Positions 1 to 10,763 are shown, numbered from the stretch's first letter. The stretch is 64,000 bases of DNA from Paenibacillus sp. Soil766 (GCF_001428105.1 NZ_LMSJ01000030.1:1-64000); one strand, 5' to 3'. The notes: generated by a model not told the origin, from the sequence alone. Numbers and translations are program-made.

Positions 1-22
1 CCAGGATCAAACTCTCCATAAT
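1..22 (-). rRNA. 16S rRNA, 5' end only
   Basis: Read on the minus strand the first bases end in GAGAGTTTGATCCTGG, the universal 5' end of bacterial 16S rRNA (the 27F primer site). Only the first ~22 nt are in the window; the gene continues off the left edge. An rRNA operon directly downstream of lysS and in the same direction is the arrangement known in B. subtilis. The exact mature 5' end is inferred. Confidence 0.88.
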
Positions 23-171
23 AGAAAAGCTGAAATGCTCATTTGAAGCTAGCGAGATTTTGCAATCTCTTTTATAGTCGATTACTCGACTGTGCTTACT
101 CACTCGTTGTTCAGTTTTCAAAGATCAAACGACTCTTGTCCTACCCGCTCTCTTTCGAAAGCCGGAAGACC

Positions 172-200
172 AATATACCACACTGAGTTTTTATTTGCAA
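172..200 (-). promoter_or_regulatory. rRNA operon promoter, proximal (P2-like)
   Basis: On the minus strand a -35 TTGCAA (195-200) and a -10 TATATT (172-177) are separated by 17 bp. The transcript would run about 145 nt into the 16S gene through a leader that contains CTTTGAAAACTGAACAA, a stretch typical of Firmicute rRNA leaders with antitermination signals. Confidence 0.65.
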
Positions 201-269
201 CTCTTAATTTCGAGTTGTTTTTTGTTGTGTTTCTGTGTTTCTCGTGTTGTCCTCAGCGGCAACTTTTAT

Positions 270-299
270 AAGATACCACAGACCATATATACTTTGCAA
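270..299 (-). promoter_or_regulatory. rRNA operon promoter, distal (P1-like)
   Basis: A second minus-strand pair, TTGCAA (294-299) and TATCTT (270-275), is spaced 18 bp and lies just downstream of the lysS terminator. Tandem promoters are usual for rRNA operons. The -10 is a weaker match than that of the proximal promoter. Confidence 0.45.
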
Positions 300-318
300 G
301 TCCTAATTTCAAAAAAAT

Positions 319-342
319 TAGAGGCACCGAATGGCGCCTCTA
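319..342 (-). terminator. lysS terminator
   Basis: Ten-base arms TAGAGGCGCC / GGTGCCTCTA on the minus strand (one G-U pair) are followed by ATTTTTTT. The hairpin sits right after the lysS stop and separates it from the rRNA promoters. Confidence 0.85.
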
Positions 343-352
343 AACGAAGGAA

Positions 353-1861
<1,509 letters not shown>

Positions 1862-1892
1862 CTACGAATTAGTTTAGGGCTGTTAACGGAAA

Positions 1893-1914
1893 AAAGCTTC
1901 CTGAGGGAAGCTTT
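1893..1914 (-). terminator. greA terminator
   Basis: Nine-base perfect arms AAAGCTTCC / GGAAGCTTT with a 4-nt loop, followed by T residues on the minus strand. It lies 44 bp upstream of the lysS start, leaving little room for a separate lysS promoter. Confidence 0.8.
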
Positions 1915-1936
1915 CCAAAAGGCTTGCGGCTGCACG

Positions 1937-2413
1937 CTACTTTTTAATATCAATAATTTGATACTGAATGACGCCAGCAGGTACTACAACATCAACGTTG
2001 GTGCCCTTTTGCTTGCCTAGAATAGCTCTACCCACAGGGCTTTCATTAGAAATCTTATTCTGCAACGGATCGGATTCAGCCGAACCTACAATGTTGTATT
2101 CTACCAAGTCACCATATTCCAAGTCTTTCAGCGTAACAATCGATCCAACACTAACTGTGTTAATATCGACATCATCGTTATTAATAATCCGCGCATTGCG
2201 CAGCATTTTTTCTAAAGTAATGATTCTTCCTTCAATAAAGGCTTGCTCATTCTTCGCATCTTCGTACTCGGAGTTCTCACTAATATCGCCATAACCGATG
2301 GCAACCTTAATTCTTTCCGCGACTTCACGGCGTTTCACGGATTTCAGATGCTCAAGCTCATCCTCTAATTTCCGTAGCCCTACTGGTGTAAGAATGACCT
2401 CTTTTTCAGCCAT
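1937..2413 (-). CDS. greA: Transcript cleavage factor GreA
   Basis: Binds RNA polymerase and stimulates cleavage of the 3' end of backtracked RNA. 158 residues from the start [10 protein letters not shown], the normal GreA length and N-terminus; the open frame extends further upstream, but GGGAG sits ten bases before this ATG. The N-terminal coiled coil carries the acidic tip ([13 protein letters not shown], about residues 41-53) that reaches the polymerase active site. The C-terminal FKBP-like domain contains the [10 protein letters not shown] signature. A consensus sigma-A promoter lies upstream and a terminator follows, so it looks like a single-gene unit. Confidence 0.95.
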   Translation of the reverse strand: MAEKEVILTPVGLRKLEDELEHLKSVKRREVAERIKVAIGYGDISENSEYEDAKNEQAFIEGRIITLEKMLRNARIINNDDVDINTVSVGSIVTLKDLEYGDLVEYNIVGSAESDPLQNKISNESPVGRAILGKQKGTNVDVVVPAGVIQYQIIDIKK

Positions 2414-2583
2414 TGCCAACTGATCTCCCGTCATGTGAAAGATTTTCATATCGTTGAATCGATGCTTCCTGCTAGGAGTTAGGTCTTTATAGAGCTGATT
2501 CAAGTAGTATGAATTCACGTTTCATAATAAGTTGCTTACTCGTTAGTCTTTCAATATATGCAGGAACACATTAATATTGACTG

Positions 2584-2612
2584 ATTATATTGCAACGGTT
2601 TCAAAATGTCAA
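2584..2612 (-). promoter_or_regulatory. greA sigma-A promoter
   Basis: Perfect hexamers on the minus strand: TTGACA (607-612 of this kilobase, i.e. 2607-2612), 17 bp, TATAAT (2584-2589). A second TTGACA adjoins it upstream (2613-2618). Transcription would start near 2577, about 165 nt before the chosen greA ATG. Confidence 0.75.
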
Positions 2613-2634
2613 TGTCAACCATTGCTGCTTCTTT

Positions 2635-3651
2635 TTAATGCAGCACAGCTGATTCTTCGGCTGTCCCAGACACGGAACTCGTCGCAAGATGTTCGACATA
2701 GGCGTCCAATGTACGAACCATTTCATCCCGCTTCTCGGTCTCCATAATGACGTCTTTCACACGGGCTGCTCCTGTCATCCCCTTGAGGTACCAAGCCATG
2801 TGTTTACGCATTTCCTTCACGGCAACATGCTCGCCTTTAAGGGCAATTAAACGATCCATATGCAAAATCGCGATGCGGATTTTCTCTTCTGCCGACGGTT
2901 CCGGCGGGAGTTCACCATTGGCTAGGTATTGCACAGTACGATACAACATCCAAGGGTTGCCTAAGGCACCACGACCAATCATAACACCATCCACACCTGT
3001 TTGATCCAGCATGCGCTTCGCGTCCTCCGGTGTGACAACATCTCCGTTACCAATAACTGGTATGGAAAGAGCTTGCTTCACCTCGCGGATAATATCCCAA
3101 TCGGCTTTGCCCGTGTACAGTTGCTCACGCGTACGTCCATGAACACTAACGGCGCTTCCGCCGCCTCTTTCGACAGCTTTTGCATTTTCGACAGCATAAA
3201 TATGTTCCGAATCCCAACCAATACGCATCTTCACCGTAACCGGTTTACTTACAGCGGCAACAACTGTCGCAATCATAGCTTCGATTTTATCTGGTTGGAG
3301 CAACCATCTAGCGCCTGCATCACATTTCGTGATTTTGGGAACAGGGCACCCCATGTTGATATCAATAATATCGGCGTTCGTATGTTGGTCAACAATTCTA
3401 GCCGCTTGAACCAACGTCTCCGTGTCGCCTCCAAAAATCTGAAGACTCAATGGCTTTTCACGATCATCCACATATAACATTTCCAATGAGCGTGCATTAC
3501 CATGAACAATCGCTTTATCACTAACCATCTCCGCACAGACTAAGCCTGTACCAAACTCTTTGGCGATTAATCTAAAGGCAGGATTACATACACCCGCCAT
3601 CGGGGCTAACACAACTTTATTGGGAGCTTCGACATTTCCTATTTTCAGCAC
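2635..3651 (-). CDS. dusB: tRNA-dihydrouridine synthase DusB
   Basis: FMN- and NADPH-dependent reduction of uridine to dihydrouridine in the tRNA D-loop. About 338 residues, TIM-barrel. Visible family marks: VVLAPMAGVCNPAFR near the N-terminus, the catalytic-loop NMGCPVPKITKCDAGA (Cys near residue 100), VKMRIGWD, HGRTREQLYTGKADW, and VIGNGDV with VMIGRGALGNPW for phosphate binding. I chose GTG (VLKIGNVEAPNK) with an AGAGGAG ribosome site eleven bases upstream, which matches B. subtilis DusB; an ATG seven codons earlier overlaps the stop of the preceding gene and has no such site. Last gene of the pab/fol cluster. Confidence 0.94.
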   Translation of the reverse strand: MLKIGNVEAPNKVVLAPMAGVCNPAFRLIAKEFGTGLVCAEMVSDKAIVHGNARSLEMLYVDDREKPLSLQIFGGDTETLVQAARIVDQHTNADIIDINMGCPVPKITKCDAGARWLLQPDKIEAMIATVVAAVSKPVTVKMRIGWDSEHIYAVENAKAVERGGGSAVSVHGRTREQLYTGKADWDIIREVKQALSIPVIGNGDVVTPEDAKRMLDQTGVDGVMIGRGALGNPWMLYRTVQYLANGELPPEPSAEEKIRIAILHMDRLIALKGEHVAVKEMRKHMAWYLKGMTGAARVKDVIMETEKRDEMVRTLDAYVEHLATSSVSGTAEESAVLH

Positions 3652-3668
3652 CGAAGATTCCACTCCTC

Positions 3669-3881
3669 TCATTTCACAACTACTGCGACTAATTCCTCGG
3701 GTTCTATGTTAAGAACTTGCGAGATATTATGAATCATTTTGTTATCTGGCTTGCGCGTTCCACGTTCAATTGCCCCTAAAATGGCAATGGATACGCCTAA
3801 CAAATCGGCCAATTCACTCTGCGTATACCCTTTTAACTTACGAAAAGCGCGAATGCGCTGTGCTATTGAGCTTTTTTCCAT
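3669..3881 (-). CDS. Small XRE-type helix-turn-helix protein (YazB-like)
   Basis: 70 residues, almost entirely one Cro/C1 helix-turn-helix: RIRAFRKLKGYTQSELADLLGVS then a recognition segment ending GAIERGTRKPDNKM. Position between folK and dusB is that of yazB in B. subtilis, whose role is unknown to me. It overlaps the 3' end of folK by 19 bp and is followed by dusB, so it is translated from the folate operon. A ribosome site GGAAGG lies inside folK. A DNA-binding role is inferred from the fold. Confidence 0.85.
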   Translation of the reverse strand: MEKSSIAQRIRAFRKLKGYTQSELADLLGVSIAILGAIERGTRKPDNKMIHNISQVLNIEPEELVAVVVK

Positions 3882-4375
3882 AGGATGACGCCTTCCTTTC
3901 CTTCCAGTTTCTCCAAGTGTGCAGAGATAGATTCAAACAGAGCGTCCTGCCGCGCGTAGAGAACCTCAGAGAGGGGCACTAATACAAAAGCCCGCTCATG
4001 CATCCGCGGATGCGGAATGATCAAGTCGGGGGTCGAATGCTGATGTTCACCATACAAGAGTAAATCCAAGTCAATTGTTCGGGGGCCCCAACGTAAATCA
4101 CGCGTCCGACCCAAACGATTCTCGATGGCTAGCAAGGTAGTCAGTAACGCTTCAGGCGATAAGTCCGTATGAATTTGAATTACCATATTTAGAAAAGCAG
4201 ATTGATCCACATAGCCAACAGGCTCGGTTTCATAGATGCTGGACTGCCCCGTCACCGTTATCCCCGATTCCTCATCCAGCGCTGCGATTGCACCCTGCAA
4301 ATAATGTTCGCGCTTATCAATATTGGAGCCTAATGCAACATAAGCAATTGTGCGTTCTCGATCTTCGGCTGTCAT
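3863..4375 (-). CDS. folK: HPPK, 6-hydroxymethyl-dihydropterin pyrophosphokinase
   Basis: Transfers pyrophosphate from ATP to 6-hydroxymethyl-7,8-dihydropterin, supplying the substrate of FolP. 170 residues, usual length. Motifs: YVALGSNIDKRE at the N-terminus, TEPVGYVDQSAFLNM pterin region, and the signature RWGPRTIDLDLLLYG with the two Mg-binding aspartates, followed by IPHPRMHERAFVL. Starts by a 4-bp overlap with the folB stop (ATGA), indicating translational coupling. Confidence 0.96.
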   Translation of the reverse strand: MTAEDRERTIAYVALGSNIDKREHYLQGAIAALDEESGITVTGQSSIYETEPVGYVDQSAFLNMVIQIHTDLSPEALLTTLLAIENRLGRTRDLRWGPRTIDLDLLLYGEHQHSTPDLIIPHPRMHERAFVLVPLSEVLYARQDALFESISAHLEKLEGKEGVILWKKAQ

Positions 4376-4740
4376 TCCAATGCCCGCTTTCGGTTGATCT
4401 CTATGGTAACACCGTCAAAAATAACGGCGAAGGGCGGATGCGGCTTAATGACGCGAACCGTCACTTCATTGATACTAGTATAAGTATGCAGGAGCTCGGA
4501 TGCAATATTTTCTGCTAATGCCTCGATTAATTTGTACGTACGCCCTTCTACGATCTCTTTGATCAGGAAAAAAGCTTCGCCATAATGAACCGTTTCCGTC
4601 AAGTCATCGGTCTTTCCAGCTTTATCTAAAGGAAGCATTAGCTCTACATCAACGTAGAAGCGTTGGCCCAACGTATTTTCTTCAGGGAACACACCGTGAT
4701 TGCCAAAAAATTGCATGCGGGAAAGAATGATTTTATCCAT
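4372..4740 (-). CDS. folB: Dihydroneopterin aldolase
   Basis: Converts dihydroneopterin to 6-hydroxymethyl-dihydropterin and glycolaldehyde. 122 residues, typical for the tunnel-fold octamer. Starts MDKIILSRMQFFGNHGVFPEE, whose FxGxHGxxxEE pattern is diagnostic; the catalytic lysine lies in VRVIKPHPP near the C-terminus. Ribosome site GGAGG upstream. Third of the coupled folP-folB-folK set. Confidence 0.95.
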   Translation of the reverse strand: MDKIILSRMQFFGNHGVFPEENTLGQRFYVDVELMLPLDKAGKTDDLTETVHYGEAFFLIKEIVEGRTYKLIEALAENIASELLHTYTSINEVTVRVIKPHPPFAVIFDGVTIEINRKRALE

Positions 4741-4776
4741 AGGGGAAGCCTCCAGGGTTGAAATAAAGAGTGAGCT

Positions 4777-5598
4777 TTACAGTTTACTGCGCAGCATAGC
4801 ATCCGTCATAAGGGCTAACCGTTTGATAGCTTGAACATCGTGGACTCTAACGATTCCGCACCCTTGCGCGATGCCAAGTACGACAGTTGCTGCCGTTCCT
4901 TCGAGACGCTCTTCGGGAGGCAACCCTAGGGTAATCCCGATGACGCTTTTGCGGGATGTGCCCAAAAGAACCGGATACCCCAGATCTGCGATCGGGCGCA
5001 GGTTGTTCATGAGATAGAGATTTTGCTCGTAGGATTTGGCAAACCCGATACCAGGATCGAGAATGATATGTTCTGGCTTAACACCTGCATGAAGTGCCTG
5101 GTCTGTATAGCGCTGGAGATCCCAAATGACTTCCGGGAGAAATTCGACATATTCTGAGCTTATCCGATTATGGGTGATAATGAAGGGACAATCATATCGC
5201 GCCACTACGGCTGCCATGGCGGCATCCGCTTGACCACCCCAAACATCATTGATGATGTGGGCCCCTGCCTCCAGGGCTTGTCTAGCTACTTCGGCTTTGT
5301 AGGTATCTATGGAAATCGGGATGCTAATTTCACGGCGAATCGCCTCAACGACAGGGATGACACGATGTAGTTCCTCATCTACGGTTACAATCGCAGCACC
5401 CGGTCGTGTGGATTCTCCGCCAATATCGATGATGTCTGCGCCTTCCGCAACCATTTGGCGGGCTTTGCGAACCGCGTCTTCGACATGTTGGTAGCTGCCG
5501 CCATCCGAAAAGGAGTCTGGCGTTACGTTTAATATGCCCATAATGATCGTGCGATCACCAATGGGCAGTTCGTGTCCTCTACAGGATAACACATTCAT
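4777..5598 (-). CDS. folP: Dihydropteroate synthase
   Basis: Joins p-aminobenzoate and hydroxymethyl-dihydropterin pyrophosphate; the sulfonamide target. 273 residues. Markers: IMGILNVTPDSFSDGG (pterin loop), GADIIDIGGESTRPGA, INDVWGG, ILDPGIGFAKS, LLGTSRKSVIG near the C-terminus and RVHDV. Lies 22 bp after pabC, which with pabA and pabB makes its second substrate, so one transcript encodes the whole branch from chorismate to dihydropteroate. Confidence 0.97.
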   Translation of the reverse strand: MNVLSCRGHELPIGDRTIIMGILNVTPDSFSDGGSYQHVEDAVRKARQMVAEGADIIDIGGESTRPGAAIVTVDEELHRVIPVVEAIRREISIPISIDTYKAEVARQALEAGAHIINDVWGGQADAAMAAVVARYDCPFIITHNRISSEYVEFLPEVIWDLQRYTDQALHAGVKPEHIILDPGIGFAKSYEQNLYLMNNLRPIADLGYPVLLGTSRKSVIGITLGLPPEERLEGTAATVVLGIAQGCGIVRVHDVQAIKRLALMTDAMLRSKL

Positions 5599-5619
5599 TT
5601 AAGGTTCACTTCCTGTTCA

Positions 5620-6486
5620 TTACAGTGATAAAGCGTAGTGTTGGCTCAACTGTTCCGTTATCGGCCCCCGAGAACCCATGCCTACGGTATAAGCTTGTCC
5701 ACTCGGTGTGTAAAGCGTGGTGACGGGAACGATTTCTTGGATCGAATTCACGAGAAATACTTCTTCTGCATCTACGAGATCCTCCCAACGGTACAAACCG
5801 TCCTGTGTAGGAAGCTGAAGCTGCTGTGCGAGATTAATCACATGCGCTCTAGTAATGCCCGGCAAGATGCCCGTATCGAGCGATGGGGTGTAGAGGAAGT
5901 TATTTTTGACGAAAAAGAGGTTGCTGACGATCCCTTCCGCCACATAGCCATCTTCCGATAGCATAAGGCCTTCCGCCCCAGCAGCCCATGCATACTGCCC
6001 AAGCTCTCTTCGAGCCAAAATGTTGTTCATATAATGAAAAGACTTAAACCGATATAAGCCTTCCGGTGTGTTACGTGGCAGCTTCAGTAGCTGCAATGCT
6101 TTGCCATGAAGGTAGGTTCTTTCATCCCTCGGAGGCAAAGGCTTGATGTAGATGATTTCCGATGGCTTCGTATAATCGCCGGAAGGAAGACCTAATGCCT
6201 CGACGCCCGCAGAAACGGTATAGCGGATATACGCCTCTTCAAGATGGTTAGCTTGGAGCAGATCTTGGATGAGGCGTGTCAGGTTCTCTAGGTTGGGCTC
6301 ATAGACGATGCCAAGCTCTTGGCATCCATCCGTTAAGCGACGGATATGTTCAGCAAGTAAGTATGGCTTGCGACTGTAGGTTCGAAACGTCTCGAACAAG
6401 CCAATCCCGTAAAGAAAACCGTGATCGTATACAGAGACCACGGCTTGTGTTTCTTCGGTTAAGATACCATTGATAGAGATGATCAT
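5620..6486 (-). CDS. pabC: Aminodeoxychorismate lyase (class IV aminotransferase fold)
   Basis: Splits 4-amino-4-deoxychorismate into p-aminobenzoate and pyruvate with PLP. 288 residues. Fold-type IV marks: VYDHGFLYGIGLFETFRT at the N-terminus, the PLP lysine in YRFKSFHYMNN (about residue 145), and EGIVSNLFFVKN. D-amino-acid and branched-chain aminotransferases share this fold; the pabA/pabB neighbours decide the call. Eight bases separate it from pabA. Confidence 0.92.
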   Translation of the reverse strand: MIISINGILTEETQAVVSVYDHGFLYGIGLFETFRTYSRKPYLLAEHIRRLTDGCQELGIVYEPNLENLTRLIQDLLQANHLEEAYIRYTVSAGVEALGLPSGDYTKPSEIIYIKPLPPRDERTYLHGKALQLLKLPRNTPEGLYRFKSFHYMNNILARRELGQYAWAAGAEGLMLSEDGYVAEGIVSNLFFVKNNFLYTPSLDTGILPGITRAHVINLAQQLQLPTQDGLYRWEDLVDAEEVFLVNSIQEIVPVTTLYTPSGQAYTVGMGSRGPITEQLSQHYALSL

Positions 6487-6493
6487 ACGTTAG

Positions 6494-7075
6494 TTAAACC
6501 CCTGACTTCGCTGTGCGGCGAAGAAAATTACGCAGTATTTGATGACCATGCTGGGTGATGATCGATTCTGGGTGGAATTGCACCCCTTCGATCGGATACT
6601 CTTTATGACGCAAAGCCATGATTTCTCCTTCAGCCGTTTGTGCGCTGATTTCTAGGCAATCGGGCAAGGTTTCCGTTTTAACGATTAGAGAATGATAACG
6701 TGTTGCAATGAAAGGTGACGGAAGCCCTTCAAATAAAGTTTTCCCGTCGTGGAAAATCTCCGAGGTTTTACCGTGCATCAAGCGCTCTGCGCGAATCACA
6801 TCGCCACCGAAAGCTTGGCCAATGGATTGATGTCCGAGGCAAACGCCGAAAATCGGGATAATCCCTTTAAAATGGTCAATCAGTGATAAGCTAATTCCAG
6901 CTTCATTCGGCGTGCAAGGACCTGGAGATATTAAAATATGGTCAGGCGCTAACGCTTCGACACCTGCCAAATCGATTTCGTCATTGCGACGAACGATGAC
7001 TTCCTCGCCAATCTCTCCCAAATACTGAACAAGGTTGTACGTAAACGAATCATAATTATCAATCACTAAAATCAT
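6494..7075 (-). CDS. pabA: Glutamine amidotransferase subunit of aminodeoxychorismate/anthranilate synthase
   Basis: Class I glutaminase giving ammonia to PabB. 193 residues. Motifs: [18 protein letters not shown], oxyanion region [11 protein letters not shown], the nucleophile in [11 protein letters not shown] (Cys about 79), and the catalytic His/Glu in VQFHPESI. In B. subtilis this subunit is shared with tryptophan synthesis (TrpG); that sharing may hold here but cannot be seen from the sequence. Confidence 0.94.
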   Translation of the reverse strand: MILVIDNYDSFTYNLVQYLGEIGEEVIVRRNDEIDLAGVEALAPDHILISPGPCTPNEAGISLSLIDHFKGIIPIFGVCLGHQSIGQAFGGDVIRAERLMHGKTSEIFHDGKTLFEGLPSPFIATRYHSLIVKTETLPDCLEISAQTAEGEIMALRHKEYPIEGVQFHPESIITQHGHQILRNFLRRTAKSGV

Positions 7076-7110
7076 TCTAAGCTCCCCTTTCGTCTCAGCC
7101 CTCTCAGGCC

Positions 7111-8640
7111 CTAAGCTCGGCTCATGCTCCGCTCACTATATTCAATTGCTTTCCACATTGCTTTGGCTTTATTCAAGGATTCGATGTACTCACGCTCTGG
7201 TATGGAATCTATGACGATCCCAGCCCCTGCTTGAATATGCCCCATCCCATCAACCGCCACTAACGTGCGTATAATAATATTAAATTCCATATTGCCATTA
7301 TAGTCAATCCATCCCATTGATCCTGTGTAAGGACCACGACGTACGGGCTCTAGTTCTTCAATGATTTCCATGCAGCGAATCTTCGGAGCGCCTGTAATGG
7401 TACCACCAGGGAAGGTCGCCGCAATGACATCATAGGCATCCTTGCCCTCGGCCAATTCTCCGACGACTTCGGAGACGATATGCATCACATGGGAATAGTA
7501 CTCGATGACCATGAAGTCTTTCACATGGACGGAGCCATATCGCGAGATGCGGCCCAGGTCGTTGCGCTCGAGATCGACCAGCATGACATGCTCAGCGCGC
7601 TCTTTGTCGTTGTGGATGAGCTCGCCGGCTAGGCGCAGATCATCCTGTGCGTCCTTGCCGCGAGGGCGCGTGCCCGCGATCGGGCGCGTCCGCAGGATGC
7701 CGTCCTCGAGCTGCACGAGCAGTTCCGGCGAGCCAGAGACAAGGGCGAAGCCCGCGAAGCGCAGCAAGCCCATGTACGGCGAAGGATTTACGATGCGCAG
7801 CGCTTCGTAAATCTCCTCCGGCGTCGTGCGCAGCTGCCGGCTCTGTCTAACCGACAAGTTGACTTGGAACACGTCACCTTGGGAGATGTAGGCTTGGATG
7901 CGCTCCACCGCAGCCATGTAAGCGGCTTTGTCGAAGGCAGGCTGGATGCCTGCGATGCTTTCGACGTCGATGTGCAGCTGCTCGTGTGCCATCGCGGGTT
8001 GGTCGGCACCGCTCAGCGGTGTGCCGGACCAGTTGCCTGCGCGGATCGCGTGCCAGCGGACGAGCATGGCTTCGGCGCGAGCGTGCGCCTGCGCGTAGAG
8101 CTCGCTGAGGTCTGCGCCCTTGGCGACAGGCATATGCACAGCGATAAAGAGACTCTTCTCCGTGTGATCCAACGTCCATACCTGATCATACATAGCGAAG
8201 CTATAATCAGGGATCGGCAGATCATTCTGCGCTTGCTCTGGCAGTTTCTCAATGGTGCGAATCACATCGTAGCTCCAGTAGCCTACGCAGCCGCCGACAA
8301 ATTTGGGCGCACCTTGGACTTTCGGGCTACGATAAGCGGACATCCACTGCTTGACGATGTCGAGTGGCTTACCCTGCAGGTGTGATATCTTTGAGTTCGT
8401 GTGACCTTTGATTTCCGCTTCCAAGCCTGTCCCCCGCACTGTCGAAAAAGGATGCAACCCAAAGTGCGTATATCGTCCGCCTTTTCCGCTTTCAAGTACG
8501 AAGGAGTCTGGTGAAGCTTCTTTCCATGCGTCTTCCCACGAGGCCATCCGATCATCGGCTAAGCCTAATTTAATTATATACGGCAGCATGTTGTAGCTAG
8601 AAGACCACTCCTGCCATTGTTCCACTGTAGTTAAGATCAT
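7111..8640 (-). CDS. pabB: Aminodeoxychorismate synthase component I
   Basis: Chorismate-utilising enzyme forming 4-amino-4-deoxychorismate with PabA. 509 residues. The C-terminal half shows the family core: [73 protein letters not shown] and [10 protein letters not shown]. Its closest alternative is anthranilate synthase TrpE; the PIAGTR motif and the pabA/pabC/fol context favour PabB. The middle (about 7540-8110) is far more GC-rich than both ends. A TATACT lies at 8679-8684, just after the cysK terminator, and could be the -10 of this operon. Confidence 0.93.
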   Translation of the reverse strand: MILTTVEQWQEWSSSYNMLPYIIKLGLADDRMASWEDAWKEASPDSFVLESGKGGRYTHFGLHPFSTVRGTGLEAEIKGHTNSKISHLQGKPLDIVKQWMSAYRSPKVQGAPKFVGGCVGYWSYDVIRTIEKLPEQAQNDLPIPDYSFAMYDQVWTLDHTEKSLFIAVHMPVAKGADLSELYAQAHARAEAMLVRWHAIRAGNWSGTPLSGADQPAMAHEQLHIDVESIAGIQPAFDKAAYMAAVERIQAYISQGDVFQVNLSVRQSRQLRTTPEEIYEALRIVNPSPYMGLLRFAGFALVSGSPELLVQLEDGILRTRPIAGTRPRGKDAQDDLRLAGELIHNDKERAEHVMLVDLERNDLGRISRYGSVHVKDFMVIEYYSHVMHIVSEVVGELAEGKDAYDVIAATFPGGTITGAPKIRCMEIIEELEPVRRGPYTGSMGWIDYNGNMEFNIIIRTLVAVDGMGHIQAGAGIVIDSIPEREYIESLNKAKAMWKAIEYSERSMSRA

Positions 8641-8705
8641 ACTTGCGCTCCTTAAAATCCGTTAATTCGTTGTCCATTAGTATACTCCAACCCTATACAG
8701 AAAAA

Positions 8706-8733
8706 AAGCCCCAGCTGCAATAGCTGAAGGCTT
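8706..8733 (-). terminator. cysK terminator
   Basis: Minus-strand arms AAGCC..CAGCT / AGCTG..GGCTT with a small internal mismatch, followed by seven T. It separates cysK from the pab/fol operon. Confidence 0.8.
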
Positions 8734-8758
8734 GATCTCTTTGGCATACGATTCAATC

Positions 8759-9700
8759 TTATTGCTCTTCGAATTGGTACAACGGCGTGGAAAGGTAACG
8801 CTCACCGTTACTTGGAATTACAGCAACTACACGTTTGCCAGCGCCTAGCTCTTTAGCAACCTTCAATGCTGCGAAAATCGCTGCACCGGAGGAAATTCCG
8901 CCAAGAATACCTTCTTCTTTGGCAACACGACGTGACGTTTCGAACGCATCTTCGTTCTCAACCGTAATAATTTCATCGTACACATTCGTATTCAAAATAT
9001 CTGGAACAAAGCCTGCGCCAATACCTTGAATTTTATGAGGACCTGGCTTACCACCAGAAAGAACTGGAGATGCCGAAGGTTCAATTGCATAAATTTTGAT
9101 GTTCGGGAAGTTTTCTTTCAAAACGCCACCCGCACCTGTGATTGTTCCACCTGTACCGATACCGGAGATGAAAGCATCCAGTTTACCGTCATGAGCGTTG
9201 ATCGCTTCCACGATTTCTGGTCCTGTTGTTTCGCGGTGAACTTTCACGTTCGCTTGGTTCTTAAATTGTTGTGGAATGAAGTAGGAAGGATTCTCCGCTT
9301 GAAGCTCTTCCGCACGTTTAATGGCACCCTTCATACCTTCTGCTCCAGGAGTTAGAACGAGCTGTGCACCGTAAGCGCGAAGCAGGTTACGTCTCTCCAA
9401 TGACATTGTTTCTGGCATAACTAGAATTGCTTTGTATCCTTTAGCTGCTGCCACCAAAGCAATACCGATTCCAGTGTTACCACTCGTCGGTTCTACAATT
9501 GTGTCACCTGGCTTTAATTTGCCTTCTTGCTCAGCAACTTCGATCATGGAGATGGCAATACGGTCTTTCACACTTGCACCAGGATTTTGGTACTCTAGTT
9601 TCACATAAACCTCTGCACTGCCTTCTGGTACAACACGGTTCAAACGAACTAGTGGTGTATCTCCAATCAAATCCGTAATGCTCTGTACTAATCTTGCCAT
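8759..9700 (-). CDS. cysK: Cysteine synthase A (O-acetylserine sulfhydrylase)
   Basis: PLP enzyme making cysteine from O-acetylserine and sulfide. 313 residues. The PLP lysine is in [11 protein letters not shown] (about residue 43); PTSGNTGIG binds the substrate; GTGGTITG binds the PLP phosphate; GISSGAA near the C-terminus. Ribosome site GGAGGGG. It has its own promoter and terminator, so it is separate from the foldase gene upstream and the pab operon downstream. Confidence 0.96.
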   Translation of the reverse strand: MARLVQSITDLIGDTPLVRLNRVVPEGSAEVYVKLEYQNPGASVKDRIAISMIEVAEQEGKLKPGDTIVEPTSGNTGIGIALVAAAKGYKAILVMPETMSLERRNLLRAYGAQLVLTPGAEGMKGAIKRAEELQAENPSYFIPQQFKNQANVKVHRETTGPEIVEAINAHDGKLDAFISGIGTGGTITGAGGVLKENFPNIKIYAIEPSASPVLSGGKPGPHKIQGIGAGFVPDILNTNVYDEIITVENEDAFETSRRVAKEEGILGGISSGAAIFAALKVAKELGAGKRVVAVIPSNGERYLSTPLYQFEEQ

Positions 9701-9734
9701 AATATTTCCCCTCCAGATTAAGTTTGAATGATTT

Positions 9735-9751
9735 CCGAGTTAATTAGTCGG
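9735..9751. promoter_or_regulatory. Candidate operator in the cysK leader
   Basis: Near-palindrome CCGA-N9-TCGG centred in TTAATTA, located 15-31 bp downstream of the cysK -10. A CymR-type repressor site is possible because CymR controls cysteine genes in Bacillus, but the match to that consensus was not verified. Confidence 0.3.
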
Positions 9752-9765
9752 TATTAATTATACTA

Positions 9766-9794
9766 ATCTTAACAATGCACTCACAGGTTGTCAA
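9766..9794 (-). promoter_or_regulatory. cysK sigma-A promoter
   Basis: TTGACA (9789-9794), 17 bp, TAAGAT (9766-9771) on the minus strand, in the gap between the foldase gene and cysK. Confidence 0.6.
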
Positions 9795-9812
9795 TCAATT
9801 TCTCACAATCCC

Positions 9813-10763
9813 TTATCGGAGCGATGGATCCAACACACTCACCTTCCATTTGCCACGTAGCTGCGCGACAAACTCTTTCAATGGAGGGGCTTGTTGCAAC
9901 GCGAGCTCCATGCGTACATTCTCCCGAATGAACACTAGATCCGGGTTCTTTTTGTCCCGTCTACTTTTGAGTAATACGACGGCAAATCCTTGCAAAACAG
10001 GGATGGGCTTACTGACTTCGCCAACCTTCAGTAATTTCGCTGTCTCCAAGATCGGAGCCTCCACAAAAGGATCATCCCCTTCAATCCAACCCAAATCACC
10101 ACCATTGTTATTGGTGGCATCATCAATGGATCGATCTCTGGCAAGGATCCCGAAACTCTCCCCTTTGGCTAGTTCCGCAATGACTTTCGTTGCTTGTTCC
10201 TTCGTGGATACAATGATCTGCCCAATGTTGTATTCCGTTTCTTGTTCAAACTCATCTGCATGGGTCTTTATGTATGTATCAACCTGAGTATCTGTGATGT
10301 GAATGGGTGCCGTGGCTAGTTTCTCAAGTAACAACTTATTCGATACATCTTCTCGGATTTCCTGCTCAGACATTCCCAGTTGACTTTGCATGGAGTCATA
10401 AAATTGCCCTTCACTTTCGTACCCTTGCTGCATCCTTTTCAGCTCACGATTGATTTCCGCACTCTCTACCTTAATCCCCGACTCATTTCCCTCTAGGCGA
10501 ATTACTTCGCGATCCAGCATTTGACTTAGCTGCTCTGGGCCATAATGGCGTGCGAGCGCTGATTCTAGCTCATCCATGGTAATTTCACGATTCCCAATTT
10601 TGGCGATAACTCGTGTATGCTCCTTCTCACCCTGCTGTTCTGGCTGCGGTGATTGTCTTGGTTCTGATTGGTTGATGGCATGACTGATCAGCAAGGATGC
10701 AAGCACGAGAATACATATCGCCATCGCGATGATGACTCCCCACAATCGCTTTACATTGCGCAT
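9813..10763 (-). CDS. Membrane-anchored parvulin-type peptidyl-prolyl isomerase (YacD-like)
   Basis: About 316 residues from the ATG of MRNVKRLWG, preceded by GAGGG; a longer frame begins 16 codons earlier without such a site. One hydrophobic N-terminal segment (about residues 8-30) without a lipobox cysteine suggests a signal anchor rather than a lipoprotein. The outer domain has a SurA/PrsA-like N-terminal helical part and a parvulin core (YNIGQIIVSTKEQA, GESFGILARDRSID, GGDLGWIEGDD, VSKPIPVLQGFAVVLL). Probably a foldase for exported proteins. The position between hslO and cysK is that of yacD in B. subtilis. It is distinct from the lipoprotein PrsA encoded near 43 kb. Confidence 0.85.
   Translation of the reverse strand: MRNVKRLWGVIIAMAICILVLASLLISHAINQSEPRQSPQPEQQGEKEHTRVIAKIGNREITMDELESALARHYGPEQLSQMLDREVIRLEGNESGIKVESAEINRELKRMQQGYESEGQFYDSMQSQLGMSEQEIREDVSNKLLLEKLATAPIHITDTQVDTYIKTHADEFEQETEYNIGQIIVSTKEQATKVIAELAKGESFGILARDRSIDDATNNNGGDLGWIEGDDPFVEAPILETAKLLKVGEVSKPIPVLQGFAVVLLKSRRDKKNPDLVFIRENVRMELALQQAPPLKEFVAQLRGKWKVSVLDPSLR

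Noticed and set aside
7864-8385. 173-residue open frame on the plus strand opposite pabB
   Set aside because: Lies wholly inside pabB in a GC-rich patch where stop codons are rare; no ribosome site or recognisable domain.
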